The position numbers were made by a program, and so were the translations under genes. Shown in pieces: positions 16,469-23,489 of a DNA stretch of 64,000 nt; positions within the stretch are counted from its first letter, which is position 1; every line of letters begins with the position of its first letter. The stretch comes from Polynucleobacter asymbioticus QLW-P1DMWA-1 (GTDB lineage: Bacteria > Pseudomonadota > Gammaproteobacteria > Burkholderiales > Burkholderiaceae). The notes below the pieces were generated by a model. The model did no database searches. It saw only the letters and a list, made by a program, of their open reading frames with translations, and had not been told where the DNA came from. The stretch spans positions 1,736,001 to 1,800,000 of the forward strand of contig NC_009379.1 of the NCBI RefSeq assembly GCF_000016345.1, in the 5' to 3' direction.

Positions 16469-16843
16469 TTAATGTGTTACTGCTACTGCGTCGTCTTGCA
16501 ATGTTGCTAGTGCTGCATTAACTAGCGCATCCGTTAAGCTTGTACATTTGCGTGTTAAAAACAGTGCAACAATGCATTCGTCCGTTACTTCCCCATCACC
16601 ATCTACCGCAAACTCCAACTCCCCATCTAACTCCGCCAACATCATCAGCAGCAACTCTTCTTTATCGCTGCGCTGTTTAATGCTGTCGTAATACTCTTTA
16701 ACTTCTTGCATCTGTCTGCAAAACAATATTTCAGCTTCAGCTTCAAAACTTTGCTGCTTGCTTGCAACAATGTTTGCTAAAGCCAGTGCCGCCGCTGTAT
16801 TGCCGCTTGTTGCTGCGTTTGTGTTTAATCGTGCTGTTTTCAT
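16469..16843 (-). CDS. hypothetical helical protein (124 aa)
   Basis: This is the first gene of the AAA+ operon, with AAGG 8 nt before its ATG. It is an acidic, mostly helical protein; residues 1-30 are rich in Ala, Asn and Thr, and an acidic stretch follows in the middle (ELDGELEFAVDGDGEVTDE). It ends 24 nt before the next gene. No domain is recognised. Confidence 0.55.
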   Translation of the reverse strand: MKTARLNTNAATSGNTAAALALANIVASKQQSFEAEAEILFCRQMQEVKEYYDSIKQRSDKEELLLMMLAELDGELEFAVDGDGEVTDECIVALFLTRKCTSLTDALVNAALATLQDDAVAVTH

Positions 16844-17207
16844 TTGCTACCTTTCAATATGTGTTTAAAAAAATTACTGAGTGCTGCTTTACTGTTTGTT
16901 AATAAGTTTGTTGCGCTATTAGCAGTGCGCTGTGCTGCCAATCCCTGCATTCGCTTTGAATCGAGCAAATAACAGCTCTGTGTTGTTAATGCCTTTTGCA
17001 TGTAGCACCCCCGCGCTAGTTAGCAACTGCGTTAATAAATGCTGCACAGCAACTACATACAAGTAGTGCTGTACTGCGTGAAATTGCGTGTTTAAAGCGA
17101 CTGATTTGTTAAAGAGCGGCAGCAGTGCTGCGATATGTAGCTATTACAGCAAAATATTTTTAATGTTAAAATTAAAAGTTGATTATTAATATCAACGTTT
17201 AACATTT
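16844..17207. other. divergent intergenic region rich in short repeats
   Basis: No gene is visible. The stretch separates two divergent transcripts. It contains at least four variants of (a)gtgctg or its neighbour tactg/gctgc between about 16878 and 17130, a long AT-rich tract, and the nested dyad at 17162-17206. It is a candidate promoter/operator region, or possibly a replication origin, for the island. Confidence 0.4.
17162..17206. promoter_or_regulatory. nested dyad overlapping the start of the 17208 gene
   Basis: AATGTTAAA (17162-17170) and TTTAACATT (17198-17206) form the outer arms, and TTGAT and ATCAA (17179-17195) form the inner arms. The right outer arm ends one base before the ATG at 17208. 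Such a dyad on a translation start suggests autoregulation by the product, or control by another regulator. Confidence 0.45.
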
Positions 17208-18125
17208 ATGAGAAAAAACAGTCGCATTAAAGAGCCCTTAACGCAGCTTTCGGCTGAGTTCAATGCGGATGAAGTGGAAGTGGAGGCCGACTGGAGATAC
17301 CACCTTGTTGTGCCCTATATAAGACACAGCAGCAGTTATTTGGCCGTTAGGGACAAATACAGGGGCATGAAGGTTAAAAAGGGTGATTTACCCAAAGACG
17401 AGGCGGCCGTATATAAGGTTGCCGACTGGTTTGATATCTTGAGTATCGAAGCGGACGACGATGGAGGGGATCAAACAGACTGGTGGGAACGAGCAGGAAA
17501 ATCCTTATATGGTTTTGATATGCCAATTCCAGCAGTGTCGGGGATCTATATGGAGGCTGGTGAAGTAAGAACATTACACAAAGGCGGCCGATTGGTTCCA
17601 ACCTTCCTCATTGAAGTGCCTTTAAATCTAACTATGACAGAAGCTCAAAAAGGTATTAAAAATTTAATTCAGTTCTATATGCAACATTGGAAGCCGCCCA
17701 TTCAGTTTGGCGTACCACTTCCCGAAGCCTATAAGGCACATTACAAGCTAGAGAAAAGCAAGCTACAGGAAGATACCCTAGTTAATGGTCTTGAAGCCTT
17801 AACAATGTACAAGGCGGGAACCCCCCTTTGGAAGATCGCCAATCAATTGGATTTATCTCCTGCTCATAGGGTTGATGAAAAGACATCTAAGCCAGGGGAG
17901 AAAGACAGCGAATACAAGAGAGTGCTAAGCGTTAAAGCACGGCAACTGGTAAAAATAGCATCTTTAGTAGCCGAAAATGCTGCCCGCGGAAGATTTCCCA
18001 GTAAAAAGATGTTCCCAGAGGCGATGCTAGGTAGTTATGAGCGTGACGCTGGAAGACCCGTGGGATCCAAGAGCCCCAAAACAATGAACGTAACCAAGTA
18101 CAAGACCAAGTTCAATTCGTTTTAG
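17208..18125 (+). CDS. hypothetical protein, possible DNA-binding regulator (305 aa)
   Basis: The ATG follows the AT-rich dyad directly, with no strong ribosome-binding site. The protein is soluble and basic at the C-terminus. A segment near residues 195-225 (YKAGTPLWKIANQLDLSPAH) reads like a helix-turn-helix, and the tail is Lys/Arg-rich (GRPVGSKSPKTMNVTKYK). This fits a DNA-binding protein, but the family is not recognised. It is the only plus-strand gene between 7433 and 19887, divergent from the AAA+ operon. Its TAG stop lies in a degenerate copy of the island palindrome. Confidence 0.55.
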   Translation: MRKNSRIKEPLTQLSAEFNADEVEVEADWRYHLVVPYIRHSSSYLAVRDKYRGMKVKKGDLPKDEAAVYKVADWFDILSIEADDDGGDQTDWWERAGKSLYGFDMPIPAVSGIYMEAGEVRTLHKGGRLVPTFLIEVPLNLTMTEAQKGIKNLIQFYMQHWKPPIQFGVPLPEAYKAHYKLEKSKLQEDTLVNGLEALTMYKAGTPLWKIANQLDLSPAHRVDEKTSKPGEKDSEYKRVLSVKARQLVKIASLVAENAARGRFPSKKMFPEAMLGSYERDAGRPVGSKSPKTMNVTKYKTKFNSF

Positions 18126-18142
18126 ACGATTAGCTCAATAGC

Positions 18143-18715
18143 TTAGATCAGCTCTACTGCTTTACGCTTTTGATCGTCGTTGCAGTCTATATAGTGCTGC
18201 ACACTAGATAGCTGTCTGTGTCCACTCAATCCCATGATTACCCTCACCCCAACACCCTTGGCCGCTAAGTTGGTAATGAAGCTCCTTCTACCCGAATGAC
18301 TACTAGCCCCTGGAATAGCTGCTCGCTGATATAGATAGTGAAAGAACTGGGTAGCTGTATTGGCGTTGAAGCCATCACTGCTTTTCTTCTGGGAATAAAA
18401 CAGTTTTTCTTGGGGATCATTGGGGGTATAGATCTTGATATAGGCAGACAGCTCCTTTTTAAGCTTCTCACTAATGAAGACTGTACGGGCGTCACCGCCT
18501 TTCGCTTGCTCTGGACGCAGCATGATCTCGTTTTTAATAGCACCTTCTGCATCAACAACGTCTGCAAAGCGCAGCGAAGCCATTTCCGCAACACGCAATC
18601 CTGCGTAATGCGTAATCAGTAGCATCGCCCTATTTCTAGCGCAATGCTTGCGTGTCGCTATGTGATCTAAAACTCTGCGTAATTCTTGCGCTGTTAGTGT
18701 TTTCGCTTGTTTCAT
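18143..18715 (-). CDS. tyrosine recombinase, catalytic domain only (190 aa)
   Basis: All active-site residues of the tyrosine recombinase family are present: R41 (YAGLR), K72 (AKGG), H140 and R143 (HSGRR), H166 (SGH) and Y175 (QHYID). The N-terminal core-binding (SAM-like) domain is absent, giving 190 residues instead of about 300. Short recombinases of this kind occur in islands and plasmids, often with site-specific resolution or inversion roles. It is convergent with the 17208 gene, 17 nt away. Confidence 0.85.
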   Translation of the reverse strand: MKQAKTLTAQELRRVLDHIATRKHCARNRAMLLITHYAGLRVAEMASLRFADVVDAEGAIKNEIMLRPEQAKGGDARTVFISEKLKKELSAYIKIYTPNDPQEKLFYSQKKSSDGFNANTATQFFHYLYQRAAIPGASSHSGRRSFITNLAAKGVGVRVIMGLSGHRQLSSVQHYIDCNDDQKRKAVELI

Positions 18716-18986
18716 CTTGTAATCTCCCTAAATCAAATAAAAGTCACACATTCAATGTAATTTCTTATGTGCGTGAAGTCGACCTAAAAAGGTCTGCTTG
18801 TATTTAGTGAGATTTCTTCAATGATCACAATGGTTTAGAGACGATCAGCTGAAAAATATAAGGTTTTGCTTATTTGCTTACATTTATACATCTCAAAGCC
18901 AGTTACGCCCAAATGAAGAAAACAGCCGAATTGCGTTTTATCTATGCAATCGGCTGCCTTACTACTAAATCCAAATATAAACGGCT
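18716..18986. other. intergenic region upstream of the short recombinase
   Basis: No gene is seen. The region holds the promoter side of the short recombinase and the terminator of the gene at 18987-19508. Confidence 0.5.
18915..18956 (-). terminator. Rho-independent terminator
   Basis: On the minus strand CAGCCGATTGC pairs with GCAATTCGGCTG (one bulged base) and is followed by TTTTCTTCATTT. It ends the transcript of the gene stopping at 18987. Confidence 0.75.
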
Positions 18987-19508
18987 CTAAGCAGCGATCC
19001 TTTGTTTAAGGTCTGCATCGTAGTTTGATGAAAAGTAATCTGGGCTGTTGCCAGTTTTTTCCCGGCATGGACGCATGGGGAACTTCTCACTTAACGCCAA
19101 TCCATGTCTGTCATCCACAAGGGCCACAGTTAATTGGCAGGTGCGTAAATCCACCGTAACAAACCCCATGACCTTGGGCTTTGACATCGCACTATCAAAT
19201 CGCTTGATCCAGCTGCATAGGATGTGTTCGCTGTGATTGGCGAACTGGACATCTATATTGATTTTTTGGTAATGGGAAATGACCATGCCCAGTGCCTCCA
19301 TATCGATATCGGTAGTAGCTGTATGTTGCCATTGGGTAAATGGCACTAGATCGATTAAATACTTTAAGTGTTGCTGTGGAAGGTCTAAAGTTCCATTAAA
19401 TACTGCGTTGTAATACATGCCCTTGCCAAAAGTTTTTCCGAACTTTGTGTTGTTATATAAACGCACTGCTATTTTTGTTTCTTGTTTTGTTACTTGTTTT
19501 GTCTCCAT
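18987..19508 (-). CDS. hypothetical protein (173 aa)
   Basis: The start has a GAAAGAGAT ribosome-binding stretch. The protein begins with a Lys/Gln/Thr-rich leader (METKQVTKQETK) whose codons repeat the GTTACTTG motif of the upstream repeat cluster. It is soluble, with mixed alpha/beta character; no known domain is recognised. It is divergent from the DUF6641-like gene across a repeat-rich region. Confidence 0.55.
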   Translation of the reverse strand: METKQVTKQETKIAVRLYNNTKFGKTFGKGMYYNAVFNGTLDLPQQHLKYLIDLVPFTQWQHTATTDIDMEALGMVISHYQKINIDVQFANHSEHILCSWIKRFDSAMSKPKVMGFVTVDLRTCQLTVALVDDRHGLALSEKFPMRPCREKTGNSPDYFSSNYDADLKQRIAA

Positions 19509-19886
19509 CTCTTTCTCCTGATATGGTCTAGTTGCGGGTTGCTTTGTTGCCTCTAGTCACAAACCCAGAAAAGAAGTCACTTGTCTGGGTTACTAGTCGC
19601 TTCATGCCTTAAGCAGTAACTGGTAACTAGTTACTTGTAACTTTGTTTCTTCTTGTTACCTAGTAACCCATAGCAACTCAAAGCAACTCGCATTTTTATT
19701 TATGCCTTCTAGATAAGATATGAAATTTATTCTTTGGTTTTCGCTGGGTTTCACAAGATTTCGATCCCATTGCTTATTGATCTAGCTATTGCTTCATTGA
19801 TCTGTTGTTTTTCTATGCCAGATCAGGTCGACCCTTTTGTAGGCCGACACTATCGTTAAGACTCTACTAACAACAAGGAGTTTTTA
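19509..19886. other. divergent intergenic region with GTTAC/GTAAC repeats
   Basis: No gene is seen. A repeat cluster occupies 19587-19690, and an AT-rich segment with likely promoters for the plus-strand genes follows. A good AAGGAG site at the right end serves the gene at 19887. Confidence 0.5.
19587..19690. repeat. cluster of GTTACTAG/CTAGTAAC repeats
   Basis: Copies of GTTAC and its complement GTAAC are densely packed: GGGTTACTAG (19587-19596), a run of four at 19614-19641, GTTACCTAGTAACCC (19655-19669), and then two AGCAACTC units (19672-19690). The spacing and mixed orientation resemble operator clusters or iterons. Confidence 0.5.
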
Positions 19887-20330
19887 ATGTCCGTCCTAAC
19901 AAGTCTTAAATTAATAACAGGTAAGCGCCCGGTATCAGCTAGCCCAATCGTACTGCGCAGAAACAAGATGGCTAACAAGATTGCTGAGCAATTGGCACTT
20001 TGTGAAGCCCAAAAATCTGGCGAACAATATCAACCCAAAGTCACCCGCACTTACACAAACAAGCAAACGGGCGAACGCATGACGGTGGACACAGTAAAGC
20101 GTGTACGTCAGTGGTTCTACATCAGCCCCGAGGGCAAGATTAACCTAACCCTTAAGTACGGCAGCAAAGTATTACCCCTGAATAAAAAAGGGGCTAATGC
20201 CATTGAACTAGCTTCAGGCGATGAACTCATAGCCACACTGAAGAATCTACAGACTGCCGTACTAAACGGTGATTTAGATGAAGCAATTAATGAAGTAAGC
20301 GAGATGACTCGCAATTCGTTTAAGAAATGA
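19887..20330 (+). CDS. DUF6641-like protein (147 aa)
   Basis: The N-terminus (MSVLTSLKLITGKRP) and the basic central part (KRVRQWFYISPEGKINLTLKYG) match my memory of the DUF6641 family, found on mobile islands of proteobacteria and of unknown role. AAGGAG lies 8 nt before the ATG. It is followed by a terminator and by two further small plus-strand genes. Confidence 0.65.
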   Translation: MSVLTSLKLITGKRPVSASPIVLRRNKMANKIAEQLALCEAQKSGEQYQPKVTRTYTNKQTGERMTVDTVKRVRQWFYISPEGKINLTLKYGSKVLPLNKKGANAIELASGDELIATLKNLQTAVLNGDLDEAINEVSEMTRNSFKK

Positions 20331-20337
20331 TGATCCA

Positions 20338-20374
20338 GGGCTAGTTTGCAATCGTGCAGCTAGCCCATTTTTAA
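20338..20374 (+). terminator. Rho-independent terminator after the DUF6641-like gene
   Basis: GGGCTAG and CTAGCCC form a 7-bp stem followed by ATTTTTAA. It lies 8 nt after the stop codon. Confidence 0.7.
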
Positions 20375-20389
20375 CTTTAGGAGAATCAC

Positions 20390-20536
20390 ATGAACACTTA
20401 TTCAGCTTACGTCCGTGCCAATGGATTTGTAGTCCAAACCAGAATCTGTGCAAACAGCGTTTCAGATGCAATCTTTTTACTTAAAGGCCAGTATGGTGCA
20501 GATAATTTGGTTCACTTGCCCGTGCAGGTTAACTAA
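20390..20536 (+). CDS. small hypothetical protein (48 aa)
   Basis: A strong AGGAGAATCAC ribosome-binding site precedes the ATG. The frame reads MNTYSAYVRANGFVVQTRIC then a short helix and the tail LVHLPVQVN. It ends 2 nt before the ATG of the DUF6876-like gene, so the two are almost certainly co-translated. The family is not recognised; similar short proteins preceding DUF6876 genes occur on islands. Confidence 0.7.
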   Translation: MNTYSAYVRANGFVVQTRICANSVSDAIFLLKGQYGADNLVHLPVQVN

Positions 20537-20538
20537 GC

Positions 20539-20901
20539 ATGTCAAATTCTGAATTTGACGCTGCAATGCTTGGCCAATTTACCGGTACTGAGCACTATTA
20601 CCGCATTAGCCCCAGCACAGTCATTACAGATGGCTGCAAATATCTAGCTGATGAAGCTGGGGCATATTGGCTAATGGATGCAATAGCTAGTTATCTACCC
20701 CAATTTACAGGACGTGAGGAATTTATATCTGCCAAGCTCAACGTGACAAGAGGTAGTGCTGAGCTAGCGTTAGATAACGGCAATGGGAAAGTACTTGATC
20801 GCCAGCACATTCCATTTACTGACTTCCCTTTACCTGCCATTACCCTCTATGCCTGCTGGAGTGGTGACTTCTGGTTTCTGCTATTGCCTAGCGAATACTA
20901 A
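20539..20901 (+). CDS. DUF6876-like protein (120 aa)
   Basis: The motif FTGTEHYYR near the N-terminus and ITDGCKYLADEAGAYWLMDA (about residues 29-48) are typical of the DUF6876 family as I remember it. The C-terminus ends in a hydrophobic FWFLLLPSEY. Its function is unknown; it is widespread on plasmids and islands. It starts 2 nt after the preceding small gene. Confidence 0.72.
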   Translation: MSNSEFDAAMLGQFTGTEHYYRISPSTVITDGCKYLADEAGAYWLMDAIASYLPQFTGREEFISAKLNVTRGSAELALDNGNGKVLDRQHIPFTDFPLPAITLYACWSGDFWFLLLPSEY

Positions 20902-20947
20902 AACTCATTTAGCTCTCCTAACTAAATATAAGAAATGGAGAGTCCAA

Positions 20948-21412
20948 ATGAGATTGAATGAATTTTTGAGTGATGATGAGTGGATTCGTTTGCAACAAAT
21001 TATGTACGCCAGCACCTTGGAGGCGTTAAACACTTATCAAAAACAACGTGCAGCGCAGTATGCCCCTAAGCCCCTGGCTACAAAGCTAAAACCCGAGGTA
21101 GCTAAAAAGGCACGTACCCTAGCTCGTAAAGCAAAACAGCCCACCCAAGTTGCAGCACCCAAGCCATTACCAAAACCCAAGCCACTACCCCTGCCTGCCG
21201 CAAGTGGCACCCCAGCGTATCAACCTGTAAAAGCACCCACTCTACTACCCGCAGGCACTAAAGTTGTAGCTGCACGCGGCCAACCCAAGTCCCCTCCCCA
21301 AAGCGCCAAATTACCACCCAGTATGCGCGAATTACCAAGCGGTCAAGTAGCCATGATCCATGCCAAAACCGATCCGATAGTGCAGAAGAGTATGGACAAA
21401 GAACGAGGCTAG
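20948..21412 (+). CDS. Lys/Pro/Ala-rich hypothetical protein (154 aa)
   Basis: The ATG at 20948 is chosen because GGAGAG lies upstream and a folded helical N-terminus follows (MRLNEFLSDDEWIRLQQIMY); a longer frame back to 20783 overlaps the DUF6876-like gene out of phase. From about residue 45 the protein is a low-complexity Lys/Pro/Ala tail and is probably disordered. The function is unknown. Confidence 0.6.
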   Translation: MRLNEFLSDDEWIRLQQIMYASTLEALNTYQKQRAAQYAPKPLATKLKPEVAKKARTLARKAKQPTQVAAPKPLPKPKPLPLPAASGTPAYQPVKAPTLLPAGTKVVAARGQPKSPPQSAKLPPSMRELPSGQVAMIHAKTDPIVQKSMDKERG

Positions 21413-21413
21413 A

Positions 21414-21475
21414 GAGCCGGCAGAGCGGTGGTCCTGGGGATCTATATAACGCAAAAAAGTGCGCTACCGGCACGA
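21414..21475. terminator. possible bidirectional terminator between convergent genes
   Basis: GCCGG and AGCG on the left can pair with CGCT and CCGGC on the right, closing a large loop. It lies between the Pro-rich gene and the integrase, which run toward each other. The structure is imperfect, so confidence is low. Confidence 0.35.
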
Positions 21476-21499
21476 CAGAGACTATGCGAAATTAGATGC

Positions 21500-22903
21500 T
21501 CAAGATTTCTTCTTCTTGAGAGCTTCTTGCTGCTGCTTAAGTTTTTTAGATTGATATACCTCGGGCACTTCAATCTTATTAAACAGCGCCCCTCGTGCTT
21601 TAGGTGCCCGTACATTTTCAGCAATCGCCTCACCCGTAGCCCTGTCATAGTGCTTGGCAATAATCCCAGGTGAATTACCCAACTGCAAAGCAATGTCTCG
21701 TAGCGGCACCCCATCCATATTAAGTACTGTGGTGGTATGGGCACTACGGAAGCTATAGAAGACCCTCTTCTTACCGCTATTGGGATCACGCAGCAAATTA
21801 TGTTCATCCAAAAAGCGATCAAACATATGGTGCGATGTACCCAGCTTGCCACCACTGCGGGTTCTAAAGACATAACCGGGATCATTGCTCTCAGTCAGCT
21901 TCTTCAAGGTGGTTTTACCATCTGGGTAATTACGAGCCACGATCTCTTTTAGCACCTTGAAGGTTTCATCAAAGCCATTGGCGTCCCGATCCTTGGTCTT
22001 GCCATATACCGATAAGGTCACCGTAGGCTGCCACTCAATTTGCTCAATGAGATTGCCCTCTTCGTCATATTCTTCAATGGGCTTTTGGGATGATTCATCT
22101 TCAGCCAAGAAACCTTCTGCATTGGTCTCTTGGGGCTGCATATCCACAATCTTGGTCTTGTACTTGATGTTTTTCCATTGCAAATTCAGCAGCTCTTTAC
22201 CTGGCCTAGCCCCTGTATCAATCAAGATGCGGACATAGTCATAAAGGAGTTCACGCTGCTCACGCTTGGCTTCAGATCTACCTCGCAAAATCCACGCTGG
22301 GAAGTTGGCCAAAATGGCATTAACCTCTTTAATGCTAAAGGTTGCGTAGTTTTCACCCTTGCGCCCTGTGGTCTCTAGCTCGGGCTTCATGGCTCTGGTC
22401 ATAAAGCCACGAATAATGGCCTCTTCAAAGATGTAGTTCAGGGTAACGTTATGTTTTCGTACTGTGCTGTAGGCAGGCTCTTTACCCATTAGCTCAGCAC
22501 GATCAAGCTCATATTGCTTGAGTGCTGCGTAATCAATCTTGTCGATGTTCTTGTTGCCCAAGCAAGGGATTAAGAAATCATCAATGATGCGTTTGTATAC
22601 ATTGTAGGAAACGGGAGCCTCACCCTTTTTAGCTTTGTCATCCATGCGCTGCTTAGTTAAGCGAGCGATATCTCTAAATTTCTTGGTGACAACAGGAAGA
22701 TTGGCTTCTTTTTTAAGCTCAGCGATGCGCTTGAGATCTTTTGCTTTTTCAATCGCTTTGGCTTGATCACGCAATTTAGTAGAGGCGATTAGCCACTTGC
22801 CATCTACCTTATAACGACACTGCCAAACAGTACTTGATGGGCGCTTGTATAGAATCAGTTCGCGCGGGTAGATTTCGTAAGTGCTGTCGAGCTTTTCAGG
22901 CAT
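21500..22903 (-). CDS. int: tyrosine-type integrase of the island (467 aa)
   Basis: The protein has an N-terminal arm-binding region, a SAM-like core-binding domain (about residues 70-180) and the catalytic domain. Catalytic residues are visible: R233 (TGARPGKE), K302 (GKTKDR), R386 in YSFR, and the nucleophile Y419 (KHYDR). Two usual histidines are replaced, with Tyr-Ser before the second Arg and Asn in LGN. This is common in some island integrases. ATG at 22903 is chosen over GTG at 22906. It is 3.9 kb from attR, not adjacent. Confidence 0.88.
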   Translation of the reverse strand: MPEKLDSTYEIYPRELILYKRPSSTVWQCRYKVDGKWLIASTKLRDQAKAIEKAKDLKRIAELKKEANLPVVTKKFRDIARLTKQRMDDKAKKGEAPVSYNVYKRIIDDFLIPCLGNKNIDKIDYAALKQYELDRAELMGKEPAYSTVRKHNVTLNYIFEEAIIRGFMTRAMKPELETTGRKGENYATFSIKEVNAILANFPAWILRGRSEAKREQRELLYDYVRILIDTGARPGKELLNLQWKNIKYKTKIVDMQPQETNAEGFLAEDESSQKPIEEYDEEGNLIEQIEWQPTVTLSVYGKTKDRDANGFDETFKVLKEIVARNYPDGKTTLKKLTESNDPGYVFRTRSGGKLGTSHHMFDRFLDEHNLLRDPNSGKKRVFYSFRSAHTTTVLNMDGVPLRDIALQLGNSPGIIAKHYDRATGEAIAENVRAPKARGALFNKIEVPEVYQSKKLKQQQEALKKKKS

Positions 22904-22957
22904 CACAACACTTTAAATTTTTATAACGTTTACGTCAACGGATTTTGTAGAAGCAAA

Positions 22958-23476
22958 TCAATTGATATTTAAAACTAAATGGGCATTAGGGATTAATTTC
23001 TGAAACCATGCCAGGTTGTCGGCACAAACCATAAGCGATATGATCTCCGCCCCCATATACCTAGCCACCGTCAACCTATGCTTGCCGTCGCATACAAGGG
23101 CAAGGCCATTTTCATGGGGGCACAAAAAAATAGGTGACAACTTGATTTCTTGCGCCCAGCATTCAATTACTTTTGCAATATTTGCGGGGTTATGTCCTTG
23201 CGCCCCAGACTTCCATAAAGTAGTAGCTTCGTAAACCTCGGGTCTATGTAAAGCACTCCAGACATCACTAAAGTTCGCACTCAAAATCACTAGTCCAGCA
23301 CTCAAAACTTCCTTGGATAAATCGTTATAACTTATTGACTCATGAGAATGATCCCAAATAGGATTTACTTTTGGAGTAGATTTCTTATACCCTTTAACAA
23401 GCTTACGAATGCGAGAATTTTCTTGGGCAATGGCCGACTGTCTATCAATAAAATCTTTGATTTCGTCCTGATTCAT
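22958..23476 (-). CDS. ParB/Srx-like protein (172 aa)
   Basis: The motif LVCDGKHRLTVARYMG (about residues 125-140) is the ParB/Srx-type nucleotide or DNA-contact motif, normally G-x-H/R-R. The rest of the protein fits a compact single domain with a helical N-terminus. There is no helix-turn-helix part, so it is not a classical partition ParB. It begins 13 nt after the OLD-type nuclease and is likely co-transcribed, which suggests a joint function. Confidence 0.65.
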   Translation of the reverse strand: MNQDEIKDFIDRQSAIAQENSRIRKLVKGYKKSTPKVNPIWDHSHESISYNDLSKEVLSAGLVILSANFSDVWSALHRPEVYEATTLWKSGAQGHNPANIAKVIECWAQEIKLSPIFLCPHENGLALVCDGKHRLTVARYMGAEIISLMVCADNLAWFQKLIPNAHLVLNIN

Positions 23477-23489
23477 TCGCTTGTCTATT

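Noticed and set aside
19587..19690. CRISPR array
   Set aside because: The repeats are 5-8 bp, irregularly spaced and in both orientations, with no spacers or cas genes.
20783..20947. N-terminal extension of the Pro-rich gene into the DUF6876-like gene
   Set aside because: It overlaps the DUF6876-like gene in another frame, whereas ATG 20948 has its own ribosome-binding site.
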